Shown here in pieces: positions 18,785 through 29,521 of a DNA stretch of 64,000 nucleotides. The notes under the pieces were generated by a model. That model saw nothing but the letters and a program-made list of their open reading frames with translations, was not told where the DNA came from and searched no databases. The DNA is from Aedes albopictus (lineage: Eukaryota > Arthropoda > Insecta > Diptera > Culicidae), in contig NC_085136.1 of NCBI RefSeq assembly GCF_035046485.1, positions 320,630,175-320,694,174 of the forward strand, in the 5' to 3' direction. The translations under genes and the position numbers were made by a program. Positions within the stretch are counted from its first letter, which is position 1; each line of letters begins with the position of its first letter.

Positions 18785-20290
18785 GGCGGGAACTATCACG
18801 CAATCACACTACTGACCTGCTCCTGCAGGATACTCTCTAAAAAATTATGACACCGTCTATCACCGATTGCAAGAGAGTTTGTAGGGCAATATCAGGCTGG
18901 ATTCATGGGTGAACGCGCTACAACGGACCAGATGTTCGCCATCCACCAGGTGCTGCAGAAATGCCGCGAATACAACGTGCCCACACATCACATGATCATC
19001 GATTTCAAATCGACGTGTGCTACATACAATCAATCGAGACCAGCTATGGCAGATTATGTACGAACACGAATTCCCGGATAAACTAATACGATTGATCCAG
19101 GCGACGATGGATCGAGTAATGTGCGTAGTTTGAGTATCAGGGACACGATTTTCACGAAGTCTGTTCAGTTGCTTGGTTTCACTGATGATATTAATATTAT
19201 TGCTCGGAAATTTGAGACGATGGCGGAATCGTACATCCAACTACAGGCGCATAGGATTAATCATTAATGTTTCGAAGACAAAGTACATGATGGCAAAGGG
19301 CTCCAGGGAAGAATGACCGCGCCCGCCATCCCGCATTTCTAGCGACGGTGATGAAATCGAGGCGGTTGAAGAATTTGTGTACATACTTGGGTTCACTGGT
19401 GACCGCCGACAACGACACCAGCAGAGAAATTCAGAGACGCATTGTGGCAGGAAATCGAGTTTACTTTGGACTCCGCAGAACTCTACGATCGAACAAAATT
19501 CGCCGTCACGCGATGTTAACTATCTACAAAACGCTGATTAGACCGGTAGTCATCTGTGGGCACGAAGTATGAACTCTACGTGAAGAGGACAAACGAGCTC
19601 TTGGAGTTTTCGAACGGAAGGTACTGCGTACCATCTACGGCGGAGTGCAGAAGGAAGACGGAAATTGGAGAAGGCAAATGAACCATAAACTGCATCAGCT
19701 GCTGAGAGAACCGTGAAAATAGAAATTCTACGGTGGGCGGGTCACGTCATCAGGGTGTCGGATAGCAACCCGACTAAACTGGTTCTCGAGAGTCATCCGA
19801 CCGATACAAGAAGACGCGCAGCGAGCTAGGTGCGTCGACCAAGTGCTTGACCAAGTGGAGGACGATCTGCGGACCCTACGCAGAGTGCGGAACTGGAGAC
19901 AAACAGCCATGGACCGAGTAGGATGGAGATGACTCCTCCTCTCCTCTTCTTCTTGGCGTAACGTCCTCACTGGGACAAAGCCTGCTTCTCAGTTTAGTGT
20001 TCTATGAGCACTTCCACAGTTATTAACTGAGAGCTTCCTCTGCCAATGACCATTTTGTATGTGTATATCGTGTGGCAGGCACGAAGATAACTCTATGCCC
20101 AAGGAAGTCAAGGAAATTTCCTTCACGAAAAGATCCTGGACCGACCGGGAATCGAACCCGTCACCATCAGCATGGTCATGCTGAATACCCGTGCGTTTAC
20201 CGCCTCGGCTATATGGGCCCATAGACGACTCCTATATACAGCAGAGGTCACTCAGGCCTTAGTCTGACCGGTAAGGAAAGTAAGTAAGAA
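18785..20290 (+). pseudogene. RTE-clade LINE fragment A, split by Feilai
   Basis: This is the C-terminal part of an RTE-type ORF2 in broken plus-strand frames. Recognisable blocks in order: FVGQYQAGFMGERATTDQMF near 18870, the palm box degraded to FTDDINIIA near 19180, YLGSLVTADNDTSREI near 19380, LIRPVVICGHEV near 19530, and ALGVFERKVLRTIYGGVQ near 19600. The segment after the first palm block is deleted. The 3' end is interrupted by the Feilai SINE at 19938-20222 and resumes with RLLYTAEVTQ-like sequence at 20224. Clade call follows the typical RTE C-terminal order seen also at 60925-62910. Confidence 0.8.
19938..20222 (-). mobile_element. Feilai SINE
   Basis: This is a tRNA-derived SINE on the minus strand. 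The tRNA-like head lies at the right, with an A-box TAGCCGAGGCGG-like block and B-box GGTTCGATTCC. It is followed by the Feilai body (complement of TGCTTCTCAGTTTAGTGTTC and the rest) and a GAA-rich tail at the left (seen as TTCTTCTT). Target duplication AGATGACTCCT/AGACGACTCCT lies at 19927-19937 and 20223-20233 with one mismatch. Feilai is known from Aedes aegypti and needs LINE enzymes in trans. Confidence 0.9.
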
Positions 20291-20334
20291 CGGAATTCAA
20301 TCAGCCATGTTTGACTATGATCACTTGCACAGAG

Positions 20335-20485
20335 GGCATCCTTTGCCAATGGACATTTTGCATTTGTACATCGTGCGGCAGATTCGAAGGCACTTTATGT
20401 CCAGGGAAGTCAAGAATTGAGCCTGTCACTTCCAACATTATCTCGCTTAATAGTAAGCGTTTGCCACTTCGGTGATATCAGCCTT
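20335..20485 (-). mobile_element. Truncated, diverged Feilai copy
   Basis: Body sequence matches the neighbouring Feilai: TTTGCCAATGGACATTTTGC, ATCGTGCGGCAG and GTCCAGGGAAGTCAAG in the same order and spacing. Both the tail and most of the tRNA-like head are missing or decayed. It is older than the copy at 19938. Confidence 0.65.
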
Positions 20486-21329
20486 ACCAGCTTTTCTTAG
20501 AATTTAATTTCATTTATTTTTTCTTGTTCCTCTGCTCCCACAGCTTAAACTATAAACTGCAATCCCAAGTAATACATATCACACTGTCAACCAAATCTTT
20601 TGAACTTCAGAAAAAGAGCATTCACAACCTCCTTTTCAGTATACCTATATCAATTTGCACGTGCACGTGCCCTATCACCAACCCTACCCGGCCGTTTGCT
20701 GACTGACACTGCAACAAAACAATCAGGGTGTGTATTTCCGGGGATTAGCCGTCGCAATTGAACAATAACAATCCGTCAAAACAATTCCTCCGGTGCGCGG
20801 TGGTGACACGTTTCGTCGCTTCTGATTTGACAGTTCGATGCTGTCGTAGCTTCCGAATCTCCCGCACCAAACACTTCCCATCAATCCGGGCCGCGCGCCC
20901 GGCCGCCAGGCCAGTAGAGCGTACAAATGCCTGCAATGATGAGATTTAATCCGGCTAATCGTTATTTGAATACACGACGAGAACGACGACGACACGACGG
21001 CGGCGGTACGCGTACCTACGGCTTCGGCGAACCTTTCACAATCACTAAAGTATGTAGCAGCAAACAACCCCCTACGCAACGCACTACACTGCATTGTAGG
21101 AGAAAAATAATCCTTTGTAACCTTTTTGTGACCAGATGCGAATGCGGCTCAGAGCCGCGGTCGGCGCCGTTATTGGTGCTAGGTGGCAGGGGAAAGTGAT
21201 ACAAAATGTTTCAATTTTGGTTAGACAGAACAATGCAAAACATCATTCAAGATACCTATGTCACGCAAAATTATGAGAACTTCAACCTCCTTTACCTTTT
21301 GTCATTCTTTTTATAGAGTTTTCTAGGCA
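20486..21329. other. Unassigned sequence
   Basis: It is GC-richer than its surroundings around 20860-21010, with several overlapping open frames on both strands (about 60-120 codons), none with a recognisable domain. No repeat ends were seen. Confidence 0.35.
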
Positions 21330-21448
21330 TGTGGTTGAATGCCATTTGACCGAATGAAGTTTGACGAATACCATTCGGCCGAAAGGGCGAATACCAATTC
21401 GGCCAAATTTAATGATCATTCCATGATTCTCCACATCTGTACAACTCG

Positions 21449-21628
21449 TGGGGAGCCTCGTAGTCGTGCGGTTAGCGTCACCAAGCGTATAACCGTACTA
21501 TGCGATGGGGTGAGGGTTCGATTCCCGCTCCGAGAGATGAAACTTTTCGCAAGGAATGTTTCTTCCTCGTTTCCACTGGTGCTCGTAATATATGTTGTGT
21601 CCGATGTCTAGTGTTATGTTTCGTTCAG
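21449..21628 (+). mobile_element. tRNA-derived SINE, family 2
   Basis: The tRNA-like head has CGTGCGGTTAGCGTCACC (A-box region) and GGTTCGATTCC (B-box), then a body with AAACTTTTCG, TTTCCACTGG and TGTCTAGTGTTATGTTTC. The copy at 60713-60920 shares head, body order and the GTCTGTACAG-like end, so they are the same family. Confidence 0.7.
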
Positions 21629-21630
21629 AC

Positions 21631-21765
21631 GCGCTAACTTGGTCAAATTATTGGGGGGGCAAAGCCTGGTTTTTCGGTTTTTTTGTATGGAAAAATCGAA
21701 AAATCATCCAATATTGGGGGGGGGGGGGGGGGCAAAACCATGCTTGCCCCCCCTAAGTTGGCGCC
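21631..21765. mobile_element. Small inverted-repeat element with a G17 run
   Basis: The left end GCGCTAACTTGG and the complement of the right end GCGCCAACTTAG are inverted, each followed by a G7-GC run. A run of 17 G lies at 21716-21732. The element is 135 bp and non-coding. No clear target duplication was found. Confidence 0.6.
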
Positions 21766-22262
21766 TTCTGTACAGTCTATGCCTGAAGACGGTTTCCGTG
21801 TCTTTTAACTCGAAAGAACAGCCAATGATTTTAGGAATGAATATCACAGAGAACAGACATCCAAGCTAGACAAAAAAATCTCGAATTCTGTGTGAAGAAT
21901 CAATTTTTTTAGCGTTGAACACTAGCGTCACCTAAGCAGCAAGTTGCTACAGTCAGTGGTGGATATGCATATCTAGATAAGTTTTATATTCACCACTGAC
22001 AAAGCGTGGGAAGCTTGCGATAGCAGCGCCACCACAATGTTGCCACTTGTGTTACCATTTCAAATGACCGTAAAATTCCTTACACAGTTTTGGAACTGGA
22101 CTGAATATTACTGATGATTGCCCATGTGACCTAACTAATAGCTAAATGACAAAAAGTTTCTCTGAATTCTTTTGAACATAATTTGGACAAACGACCCATT
22201 CCGCCAGATGACGTTTGGCCAAATGGTGTTCATTGAAACGACTAACAAGTACAAAATGAACC

Positions 22263-22345
22263 ATATCAATGACAAATTTTGAAAACGACGTATAATCAAT
22301 GGTGAAGCATTGATTATACGTCGTTTTCAAAATTTGTTACTGATA
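22263..22345. repeat. Near-perfect 83-bp hairpin
   Basis: Arms of about 38 bp pair with only a couple of mismatches around a 6-nt loop GTGAAG. The core AAAACGACGTATAATCAATG is followed by its exact complement. It may be a miniature MITE or a remnant of one; no target duplication was identified. Confidence 0.75.
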
Positions 22346-22562
22346 TTTTCTAATATTCTTGAAAGACTAGTAGGCATTTTTCTGTACTTTCGAAACATTT
22401 AAGGTTGTTTGAACTTCTATAAAACTCATTTTTTGAAATTTGCATTCGTTGTATTTATTATTTGTGATATAAAAAGATACGTAATCTAGTCTCACATACA
22501 CCGATCCGTGTACTTCTGTGAAATTCAGAGCCATTCCAAAATACCTATGAGACGTTTCAGGA

Positions 22563-22665
22563 TTACCAAACTTCCTTACAACTAAGAAATTCCAGCTAAG
22601 ATGTGACGAAGCCGCATCTCGAGCACAAATCTGAAGGCAAATGTGGGACGCGGCTGAAGATAAGG
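22563..22665. repeat. Fragment related to the TTAA MITEs at 24906 and 28258
   Basis: It contains GACGAAGCCGC and CTCGAGCACAAATCTGAAGG, closely matching one arm of the element at 24906-25106 and the internal GCACAAATCTGACGAA of 28258-28502. No second arm is visible, so it is probably half of an older copy. Confidence 0.45.
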
Positions 22666-22774
22666 ACTTATATATATAATAAAAACAATTATTAAGGTTG
22701 GTAATGTTGTGTAACTCAAAACAGCAAAATACATATTAATATGACAGTACACTCCATGCTGCATGTTGTCTCTA

Positions 22775-23265
22775 AATTCAAGAACAGTTTGGATGACCTG
22801 GGATATATCAACTAATCTTATACTGTTTTTTTGAACTTTCAGAAGACTTTCTGAACATGATAGATAACAAATCGTAGCTTCGTATAGTAAAAAAGTTACC
22901 GTTAGACCTGCAGGCTTTAGAATCCAAACTCAAGAATAGTTTGGATAACCTTTGATATCCCGACTGATCTGATACTGTCTATTGATGTTTCAGAAGACTT
23001 GCTGGACATGATAGATTACAAATTGTAACTTCGTAAAATGAAAGAAGATACCATTACATCCATAGACTTTAGAATCTGAACTCATGAACACTTTGGATGG
23101 CCTAGAATATCCTGACTGTTCTGAAACTGTCTATTGAACTTTCAGAAGATTTACTGGACATGTTTTACAAATCATAGCTTTGTATAATGAAAGAAGTTAT
23201 CATTACACGCGTAGATTTTAGGATCTAAGCTGAAGAATAGTTTGGATGACCTAGGATATCCAGAA
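22775..23265. repeat. 151-bp tandem repeat, about 3.3 copies
   Basis: TTCAGAAGACT or close variants recur at 22838, 22989 and 23140, a spacing of 151 bp. AAGAATAGTTTGGATGACC-type blocks recur at about 22781, 22931, 23084 and 23233. Copies differ at roughly 15-25% of positions by eye, so the array is old. Confidence 0.75.
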
Positions 23266-23333
23266 AAAAAATATTTTGCATAATTTTCTACCCTTTTGTT
23301 GCACCAAAACTACAGAAATACGTAGAAAAAACT

Positions 23334-23676
23334 CGATGTTTCGGGTGGCTTTCTCAGTCTTTAAGTCGAGAACGAATTGTTTACTACTCTCCCGACGTTT
23401 CAGCCGAAGGGTTTTGGCCTTTCTCAAGGGTCGTAGTGTATATCGTCTCCCGTGAGAAAGGCCCGTTGCCTAACCATTTGTATTTGGCCTGCCTTTTCAT
23501 TACCTCTTGTTTTTTTTAAAGATTTTTTAATATATTTAGTTTTGATTGGACTTCACAGCACTGGTAACGATCGTACCGAAACGTCGGAAGAGTAGAAAAC
23601 AATTCGTTCTCGACTTAAAGACTGAGAAAAAGCCACCCAAAACATCGATCAAACATCCAGTCGAAACCTTCATAAA
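23334..23676. mobile_element. Inverted element with Penelope-like motif
   Basis: Arms of about 70 bp (23334-23400 and 23580-23648) are inverted and share GTCGAGAACGAATTGTTT. The whole is flanked by an exact 14-bp direct repeat ACGTAGAAAAAACT (23320-23333, 23677-23690). Next to the left arm, on the minus strand, lies CTTGAGAAAGGCC...GGCTGAAACGTCGG, which resembles the widespread CTGAAGAAGGCC...GGCCGAAACGTCGG motif of Penelope-like elements. That motif fits a minimal hammerhead core (CUGANGA, stem II, GAAAC). The CUGANGA part is degraded here. There is no ORF, so it is a non-autonomous or terminal-repeat remnant. Confidence 0.6.
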
Positions 23677-23690
23677 ACGTAGAAAAAACT

Positions 23691-24539
23691 TTATAATAAC
23701 GCTTACGAAAATCCGGCTTCAAAGGTTTAAGAATAGTGGGTGAGAAAAAGAAAAGGCTGGCTACGCCAATGAATCAGATAAATGTTTAACGGAAACGTAA
23801 AGTCCTAGTCTGAGCTGCCGCGTAGGTTTGCGATCAAAAACATTACACAACAAATGCCACTGGTTCGGAAGTTCAATCTTATATTGGTCAAAGCATTCTT
23901 TACACTCAAAAAATGCGGATGGTACATTGGTATGGTAATGGGCTTTGCATTAGAAAATGCTGTGTTCGAGACCGGTCGATATATTTTGAACATAGAGAGT
24001 TGAATATAAACTTTGGCATGAGCCATCACAACAGGGGTTATGATAAGTAGAGAAAAGTCGTTGTATTTTTTCAATAATTTCTTCTGAAAATTTAGATTGT
24101 ATTCACCCAGTTTTATCTCAATATTTTAAATAGTACTCTTTATATTCCTTCAAAGAAATCATTATAAGGATTCCTGCCATGTTTCACTACGATTGTCTCC
24201 AAATGCTCTCTACAAAGTTTTTTTTTTTTAATAATTCCTCCCTGTAATGTTCATAGCACTCTTTTTAGAACTCTGTCACTGATTCCTCCTGGGTTTCCGT
24301 ACGATTCTTCCAGGGTATTCTCTACAATCATCTTAGCATCCTTCTTCCATATATCTGTTCAGAGATTCTTCCGAGGAAACCTCAATTATTTTCCTTCAAA
24401 CATTATTTTTGGGATTACGTCGGATTTTTTTTTTCATGGGCTTCTAAAATTTATTGGAAGATTTTCTAGGGAATCTTACGAGGTTTTTTTTTGTTCATGA
24501 TTCCTTCATAAATCACTTTTTTTCATTCATTCGTTTTTT
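23691..24539. other. Unassigned sequence
   Basis: No gene was seen. From about 24170 there are weak ATTCCTCC/ATTCTTCC-type repeats resembling the degenerate repeat at 48200-50030, but too diverged to place ends. Confidence 0.4.
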
Positions 24540-24775
24540 TCTTTTCAATCTTTTCATTCGTTTCATTCGTTTATTTCGTTTCATTTGTTTTATTCGTTTC
24601 ATTCGTTTCATTCGTTTCATTCGTTTCCTTCATTTCATTCGTTTCATTCGTTTCAATCGTTTCATTTGTTTCATTCGTTTCAATTGTTTCATTCGGTTCA
24701 TTCGTTTCATTTGATTCATTCGTTTCATTCGTTTCATTCGTTTCATTCGTTTCATTCGTTTCATTTGTTTCATGG
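24540..24775. repeat. 10-bp satellite (TTTCATTCGT)n
   Basis: About 23 units of TTTCATTCGT with scattered substitutions (CAATCG, CATTTG). Translations of both strands give periodic peptides (FIR and ETN repeats), which are by-products and not genes. Confidence 0.95.
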
Positions 24776-24905
24776 ATGGAATGCATGCTATGTGCCTTCA
24801 GGGTCGTGATGTCATAAGGACAAAGATAAATAAGCAATCGAATACTGCTGTTGTTAGAGACCGTTGATCTTCACTATGACTTATGAAATCTCACATGGTG
24901 TTTAA

Positions 24906-25106
24906 GATGAATACATAACGAAGCCACTCCTCGAATTTCCAAAAGCACAAATCTGAAGAACCGATGGTTGGTTTGCGCTGAAAAGTTGATCGATTGGTCA
25001 CCACCAGCGGATCACCAATCGATCAAATTTTCAGCGCAATCCGTCTTTTGCTTCCTCAGATTTGTGCTCTTGAAAATTCGAGGTATGGCTTTGTTATATA
25101 TACACC
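24906..25106. mobile_element. Fold-back MITE with TTAA target site
   Basis: This 201-bp inverted repeat has arms with AACGAAGCCACTCCTCGAA and its complement, AGCACAAATCTGA, and GATCGATTGGT near the centre. TTAA flanks it at 24902-24905 and 25107-25110. It shares the CACAAATCTGA block with 28258-28502 and 22563-22665. Confidence 0.8.
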
Positions 25107-25110
25107 TTAA

Positions 25111-25647
25111 GGTAATTATAAAGTAAAATGTGATAAATGTGACAAAATCTGGGGTAGACAGAATCGGGGACAGACATAATCGGGGTGTGATAAAATCGAG
25201 TCATGATAAAATCGTCATGTCGTGAACATAAGTATGTCAGGAAGTTCGCTGAAGATATATCCATGATTAGCTTTTCCATCGCCGACCACATCTCAATAAA
25301 TACGGTGATGGGTAAACGTAGTTTTTTAGGAATTTTAATTAAGGAGTACATAAATAATACTCTTCCCATTGAATGGAAACACAGTCTGGTCTATGACATA
25401 CCAAAAAAATAAAGGGTCTACCACTGCACGAGAAAGTTTTCCACCAATATCTCCTCAGCTGCTGTATATAAAAAGTCCTGGAAAGAATCGTGAATGCCAC
25501 TTGATGTACTACCTAAACGACGAAAGCCGACATCAAGCCAGACCAGCCCATGGAACGAGTACATATTTCGCCACTCTGGGCCAAGGCAATGGACTACCCG
25601 CTTTGCGCACAGCCACAGTTGATCAGCAGGAGTAAATCAATTTAATT
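25111..25647 (+). pseudogene. Possible very decayed RT fragment
   Basis: The frame near 25340-25410 reads LPIEWKHSLVYDIPKK, resembling the LPEEWKxxxVxPIxKK block that precedes the RT fingers in RTE elements. The following frames are consistent with a decayed ENFRxIS block. Nothing else supports it, and the first part (25140-25200) is an irregular AAATCGGGG/TGATAAAATCG repeat. Confidence 0.35.
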
Positions 25648-25822
25648 TTGTATGGCGAAATGCATCTAAACTTGAATTACTTGAAATACAAAACTTTTCC
25701 CGAAAAAATATTTGGTAGGCTTAACAGTGGTCACCATTGTGCACAACCACTACCAAATATTTTTTTTCAAGTAATGTGTTCCACTTTGAAGAATTTGCCT
25801 TTAGATGGTATTCGCCATACAA
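25648..25822. mobile_element. Fold-back MITE
   Basis: The ends TTGTATGGCGAA and CATCTAAA are inverted at both sides, with inner arms sharing AAAAAATATTTGGTAG around a GTGGTCACCATTGTG centre. It is 175 bp and non-coding. The target duplication was not resolved. Confidence 0.65.
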
Positions 25823-26089
25823 TATTTTTGCGATTTACTTTTAGCGTCAGATTGGTCGATGCGTAGAGTAGGAAAATAGCAGATGTAGTTAATTTATTGC
25901 TTCCAAATGGGTTCTGGACACCAGATTTGATTTAACAACTGGTGGAATTAAGCCCTTGTGACAATTTACTTTATCTCCAATTGTTGATTTGAAGCTGTGC
26001 ATTTGAAAAACTCATCGGGAACTTTCACTCAGCAGTAATCATAGAAGAAACCGGAGCCTCACTAGGGTCAGTATTAATTGCTAGTTAAT
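25823..26089. other. Unassigned sequence
   Basis: No gene or repeat recognised between the MITE and the RTE fragment. Confidence 0.4.
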
Positions 26090-27800
26090 GGACGACGTTA
26101 AAGCACCATCGGGTACATGGAAAGGAGTCGACGGAACGAATGGCTCGATACAGAGTGTAGAACGATTTTGGAGGAGAAAAACACAGCGCGGGCGGTAATG
26201 CTGCAGTAAGGAACCCGGCAGAACGTGTAACGTTACAAATTTTTCAAACAGAAGCGGAAACAGCGAAAGAAAAAGTGCCGCCTGGAAGAAGCGGAGGGCG
26301 CAGAAATGGAACTCCTGTGCCGTTCTCAAGAAACACGGAAGTTCGACCAGAAGCCTAACGCAACCCGCAACGGTGCTGTGACTGTGACGCGAGCTGAAAC
26401 ATGCAGGGAAAAGGAAGGTAGCCTCTCGACGGTGTGACATGAGGTGATTGAAAGATGGAATCAGCACTTTGATGAGCTACTGAATGGCATGGAGAACGTA
26501 GGTAACTACTACATCAGTGCAGTAGAGGACGCTGAGGGAAGTTATGGATGCCATTCACCAGCTCAAAACCCAAAAAGCAGCTGGTAAAGATGGTATCACA
26601 GCTGAACTTATCAAGATGGGCCTAGAAAAGTTGGCCACCTGTTTGCACCGGTTGATAGTCTTGATCTGAAAAACCTACTAGCTATCAGAGAATCTGCAGG
26701 ATGTGTAATCTGCCCCATTCACAAGAAATGCGACCATTTTGAATATGAGAACTTTCGAGCGATCACCATTATGAAAGCTGTCTGCAAAATGATATCCCAG
26801 ATCATCTTCCATCGTCTGTCACATGAAACAAATAAATTCGTGGGAAGTTATCAAGCCGGCTTTATCGACGGGAAGTCGACAACGAACCAGATCTTCACCG
26901 TACGGAAAATCCTCCAAAAATGCCGTGAATATTTCAGTTCTCATCGCATCACCTGTCCATCGACTTCAAGCTGGCGTACGACAATATCAACCGCACAGAG
27001 CTATGGAAAGTCATGGACGAAAACGGCTTTCCTGGGAAGCTGACTAGGCTGATCAAAGCATGTTATGCAAAACTATACTGTAAGGTGAACTGTAATACAG
27101 ATCATTCGAATCTCGCCGGAAACTGCGACATAGTAACTCTTCAACATTGTTCTGGAAGGTGTAAACCGACGAGTCGGGGCGCGATTTACATAAAACCCGG
27201 TCAATTGTGGACAACATGGTCATTATCGCCAGAACATTTGGTGGCAGGAGCTGTTCACCCGCCTGAAACGCAAGGCAGCGAAGGTCAGACTAGTGCTGGA
27301 TGCGTCAAAAACAAAGTGCATGCGGGTGGGCGGAAACGAACAACACCGTCTAAGGTAGTAGTGTCACGATAGATAGGGATACCTTCGAGGAGGTGGGGGA
27401 ATTCGTTTACCTCAGATCCTTTCTGATGATTGACAATAATGTACAAATCGCAAATAAGATCGTTGGTCCTCTACGAACACAAAACATGGATCATACTCGA
27501 GGAGGACCTGTAAGAACTTGTAAACACGACGTATGCCAAGTACGATCTTTGGCGACGTGTAGGAAAAAGATAGTGGTGGTGAAAAATGAACCACGAGCGG
27601 TGAATCCAGTATTTAGATGGTGGCAAAAGTTGGAAGGATACGGTGGGTAGGGCATGTTACAAGAATGTCAAGACTTTGGAGCAACGCGGACCAAGTGGGT
27701 TCACTAGGTCAAGAATGATTTGGCGAATGTAGGATGTTCCAAAGATTGGAGAGAAGCAGCAGCGAACCGAAACTTGTAGCGATGTATTTTGGAATAAACC
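26090..27800 (+). pseudogene. RTE-clade LINE fragment B
   Basis: This broken copy of the same RTE subfamily as 60925-62910 matches along its length. It begins CACCATCGGGTACATGGA, then shows the linker region (REAETAKEKVPPG-like), AITIMKAVCKMISQIIFHRLS near 26760, SYQAGFIDGKSTTNQIFTVRKI near 26850, a truncated palm region, EFVYLRSFL near 27400 and ARVxxxSKD-like 3' sequence near 27720. Multiple stops and frameshifts occur, and part of the palm is deleted. 5' truncation at almost the same base as 60925 is notable. Confidence 0.8.
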
Positions 27801-27838
27801 TTATCGATGTGACGATGTTAAACTAAATCGACAATGAT

Positions 27839-28076
27839 TTTTCTTAAAAGCCTAACTGACTTGATCGATTTCTCTTCATCGACTCTCTCTTTCGCTAATA
27901 ACTTGATCAAAACAAACAAAACCATTATTCTTTTTGTTTCTAAAGCAAGATGTAGTCGTCGTCTTCGCATTTCAACCAAAAAATCTTTGGAAAACTCAAC
28001 ACACTTTCCGCGATAACACAAAGAGAGGATCGATGAAGAGAAATCGAAAATGTCAGTTAGGCCCTTATGAAGAATC
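27839..28076. mobile_element. Fold-back MITE with CCTAACTGAC ends
   Basis: GCCTAACTGAC followed by CGATTTCTCTTCATCGA and CTCTCTTT on the left is inverted on the right. The arms are about 50 bp around a divergent core. An open frame of 60-67 codons on each strand results from the symmetry and is not a gene. Ends are approximate. Confidence 0.7.
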
Positions 28077-28257
28077 AGTGTCGAAATGTATTCATGAAAT
28101 GTGTTTAGTTTAAGACTAAAAATTTAGCACTTGTCGATTACATGTGGCACTTTGGACCACCTTCCCCTAGATTTATTTGCATCGTCTGGGTGTGGGTTGG
28201 GAAAGATCCCGTAAAAGCTGCAGAACGATGCAGATAAAGCGCAAGGGATTGCCTTAA

Positions 28258-28502
28258 GGTGAAACATCAAGAAATCCCATTGCAATTTTTCATACAAACT
28301 TTAGAGGCACAAATCTGACGAACAAAGCATCGAGCCAAGCCGCACTTGTTTTTCCTGGCTTTGCTCACTTGCAAAAAGAGGCAGCTTTTACAAATCGAGA
28401 GCATTTGTTTACGAATTTTCAAGATTGGTGCTCTTGAAAACGTGAATAGGGGACCAAGTCGGCCATTGTGGCAGCCATGTTTGTATTCTCTGAAGTTTCA
28501 CC
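28258..28502. mobile_element. MITE with TTAA target site and GGTGAAAC ends
   Basis: The ends are GGTGAAACATC and GTTTCACC, flanked by TTAA (28254-28257, 28503-28506). It contains GCACAAATCTGACGAA and GGTGCTCTTGAAAA, shared with the element at 24906. It is 245 bp with no coding capacity. Confidence 0.8.
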
Positions 28503-28506
28503 TTAA

Positions 28507-29511
28507 TCTGCGATTATTTTTGCTGACAGTTTACGGCCTAGTGCATGCCAGAGAAAACAAATCGAAAGGGCCGCGGTCGGTCAGAACTCACCAACCGAAT
28601 CTCGGCTGACATCAGTATACGCTCGTCCGTCGCCTCTCTGCGCCACCAGTCCAAGCCGTATAATTCACGCCAATATTTATATGTGTAATGAAACGAAAAG
28701 CATTGCCCAAACAATTGTTTTAAATTGTTTGGCCGGGTAAAATATTTATCGCTATAAATATTAATATTAGTACAAGTAATTATTTATGTATGTTGTATTC
28801 GTATATTACACGCAAACATTCGTACGGAGAGCGACGGCGAATAAGAGGGATTGCTGGCTGGCTGACTGACTGAGGCAAATTGCCATCATCAGGATTCTAC
28901 AACAAATAGAGGCTCGACGCCATTTACACTGCACAGCTGTTGTTATTGTTGCTGTTCATTCCGGTGTCGTGTGAGCCGCGTCACTTGTTCACTGGTAAAC
29001 AATTAAACAATTTCCCGGCCGTGCTGGAGAGGGCGCACACAAAAATAGCAAAATGTAATTGTAGACTGGAGTGGGAGAATAAATCGGTTGATTTTTATTG
29101 GTGTTAATTTATTCAGCGGTGAAATGTTGCAGGCTTTTTAGAAGATCACTGCAATGCCATGTAAACTTACACTCATGACAATTTACTCGACATATAATGT
29201 AACAGTCTTGGTGAATTACATGACATATAATAGAAATTCACATGTCATAACATGAAATTTACATGACTTGTTATATGAACATCAAAGGAATACCATAATT
29301 CAATTTACATGATTATTTCGATCGATGATTGGTGCATAATGCGATGTAAAATTAACATACTCACTTGCGCTGCTTAGTGGCAGAGTTCCGAATCAAACGA
29401 CCTGTCATGTTTGGGTTTCTGATACATATTGCCAAAGACAACATTACTGCCCAACAGATAACGCTTTAACTGTAATGCTATTTAACTGCAATTGCTGTAA
29501 AGCTCTAATGC
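28507..29511. other. Unassigned sequence
   Basis: No gene recognised. Around 29155-29350, ACATGACATATAAT-like and TTACATGA blocks recur irregularly and in both orientations, possibly an old MITE without clear ends. Confidence 0.4.
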
Positions 29512-29521
29512 AGTACACCAA

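Larger units (their letters stand above)
21330..22241. repeat. Region bounded by inverted CCATTTGGCC-type motifs
   Basis: The left edge carries TTGAATGCCATTTGACCGAA and several ATTCGGCC copies (21330-21410). The right edge carries the inverse, TTTGGCCAAATGGTGTTCAT (about 22207-22235). This could be one diverged non-autonomous element of 0.9 kb into which a SINE and a G-rich MITE inserted, or two unrelated copies of the same short motif. No target duplication was identified. Confidence 0.4.

Noticed and set aside
20500..20570. Splice acceptor of a host exon (TTCCTCTGCTCCCACAG)
   Set aside because: No open exon, donor or domain follows; a single pyrimidine-AG motif is common by chance.
24571..24837. 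ETN-repeat and FIR-repeat frames as repeat proteins
   Set aside because: They are translations of the 10-bp satellite on both strands.
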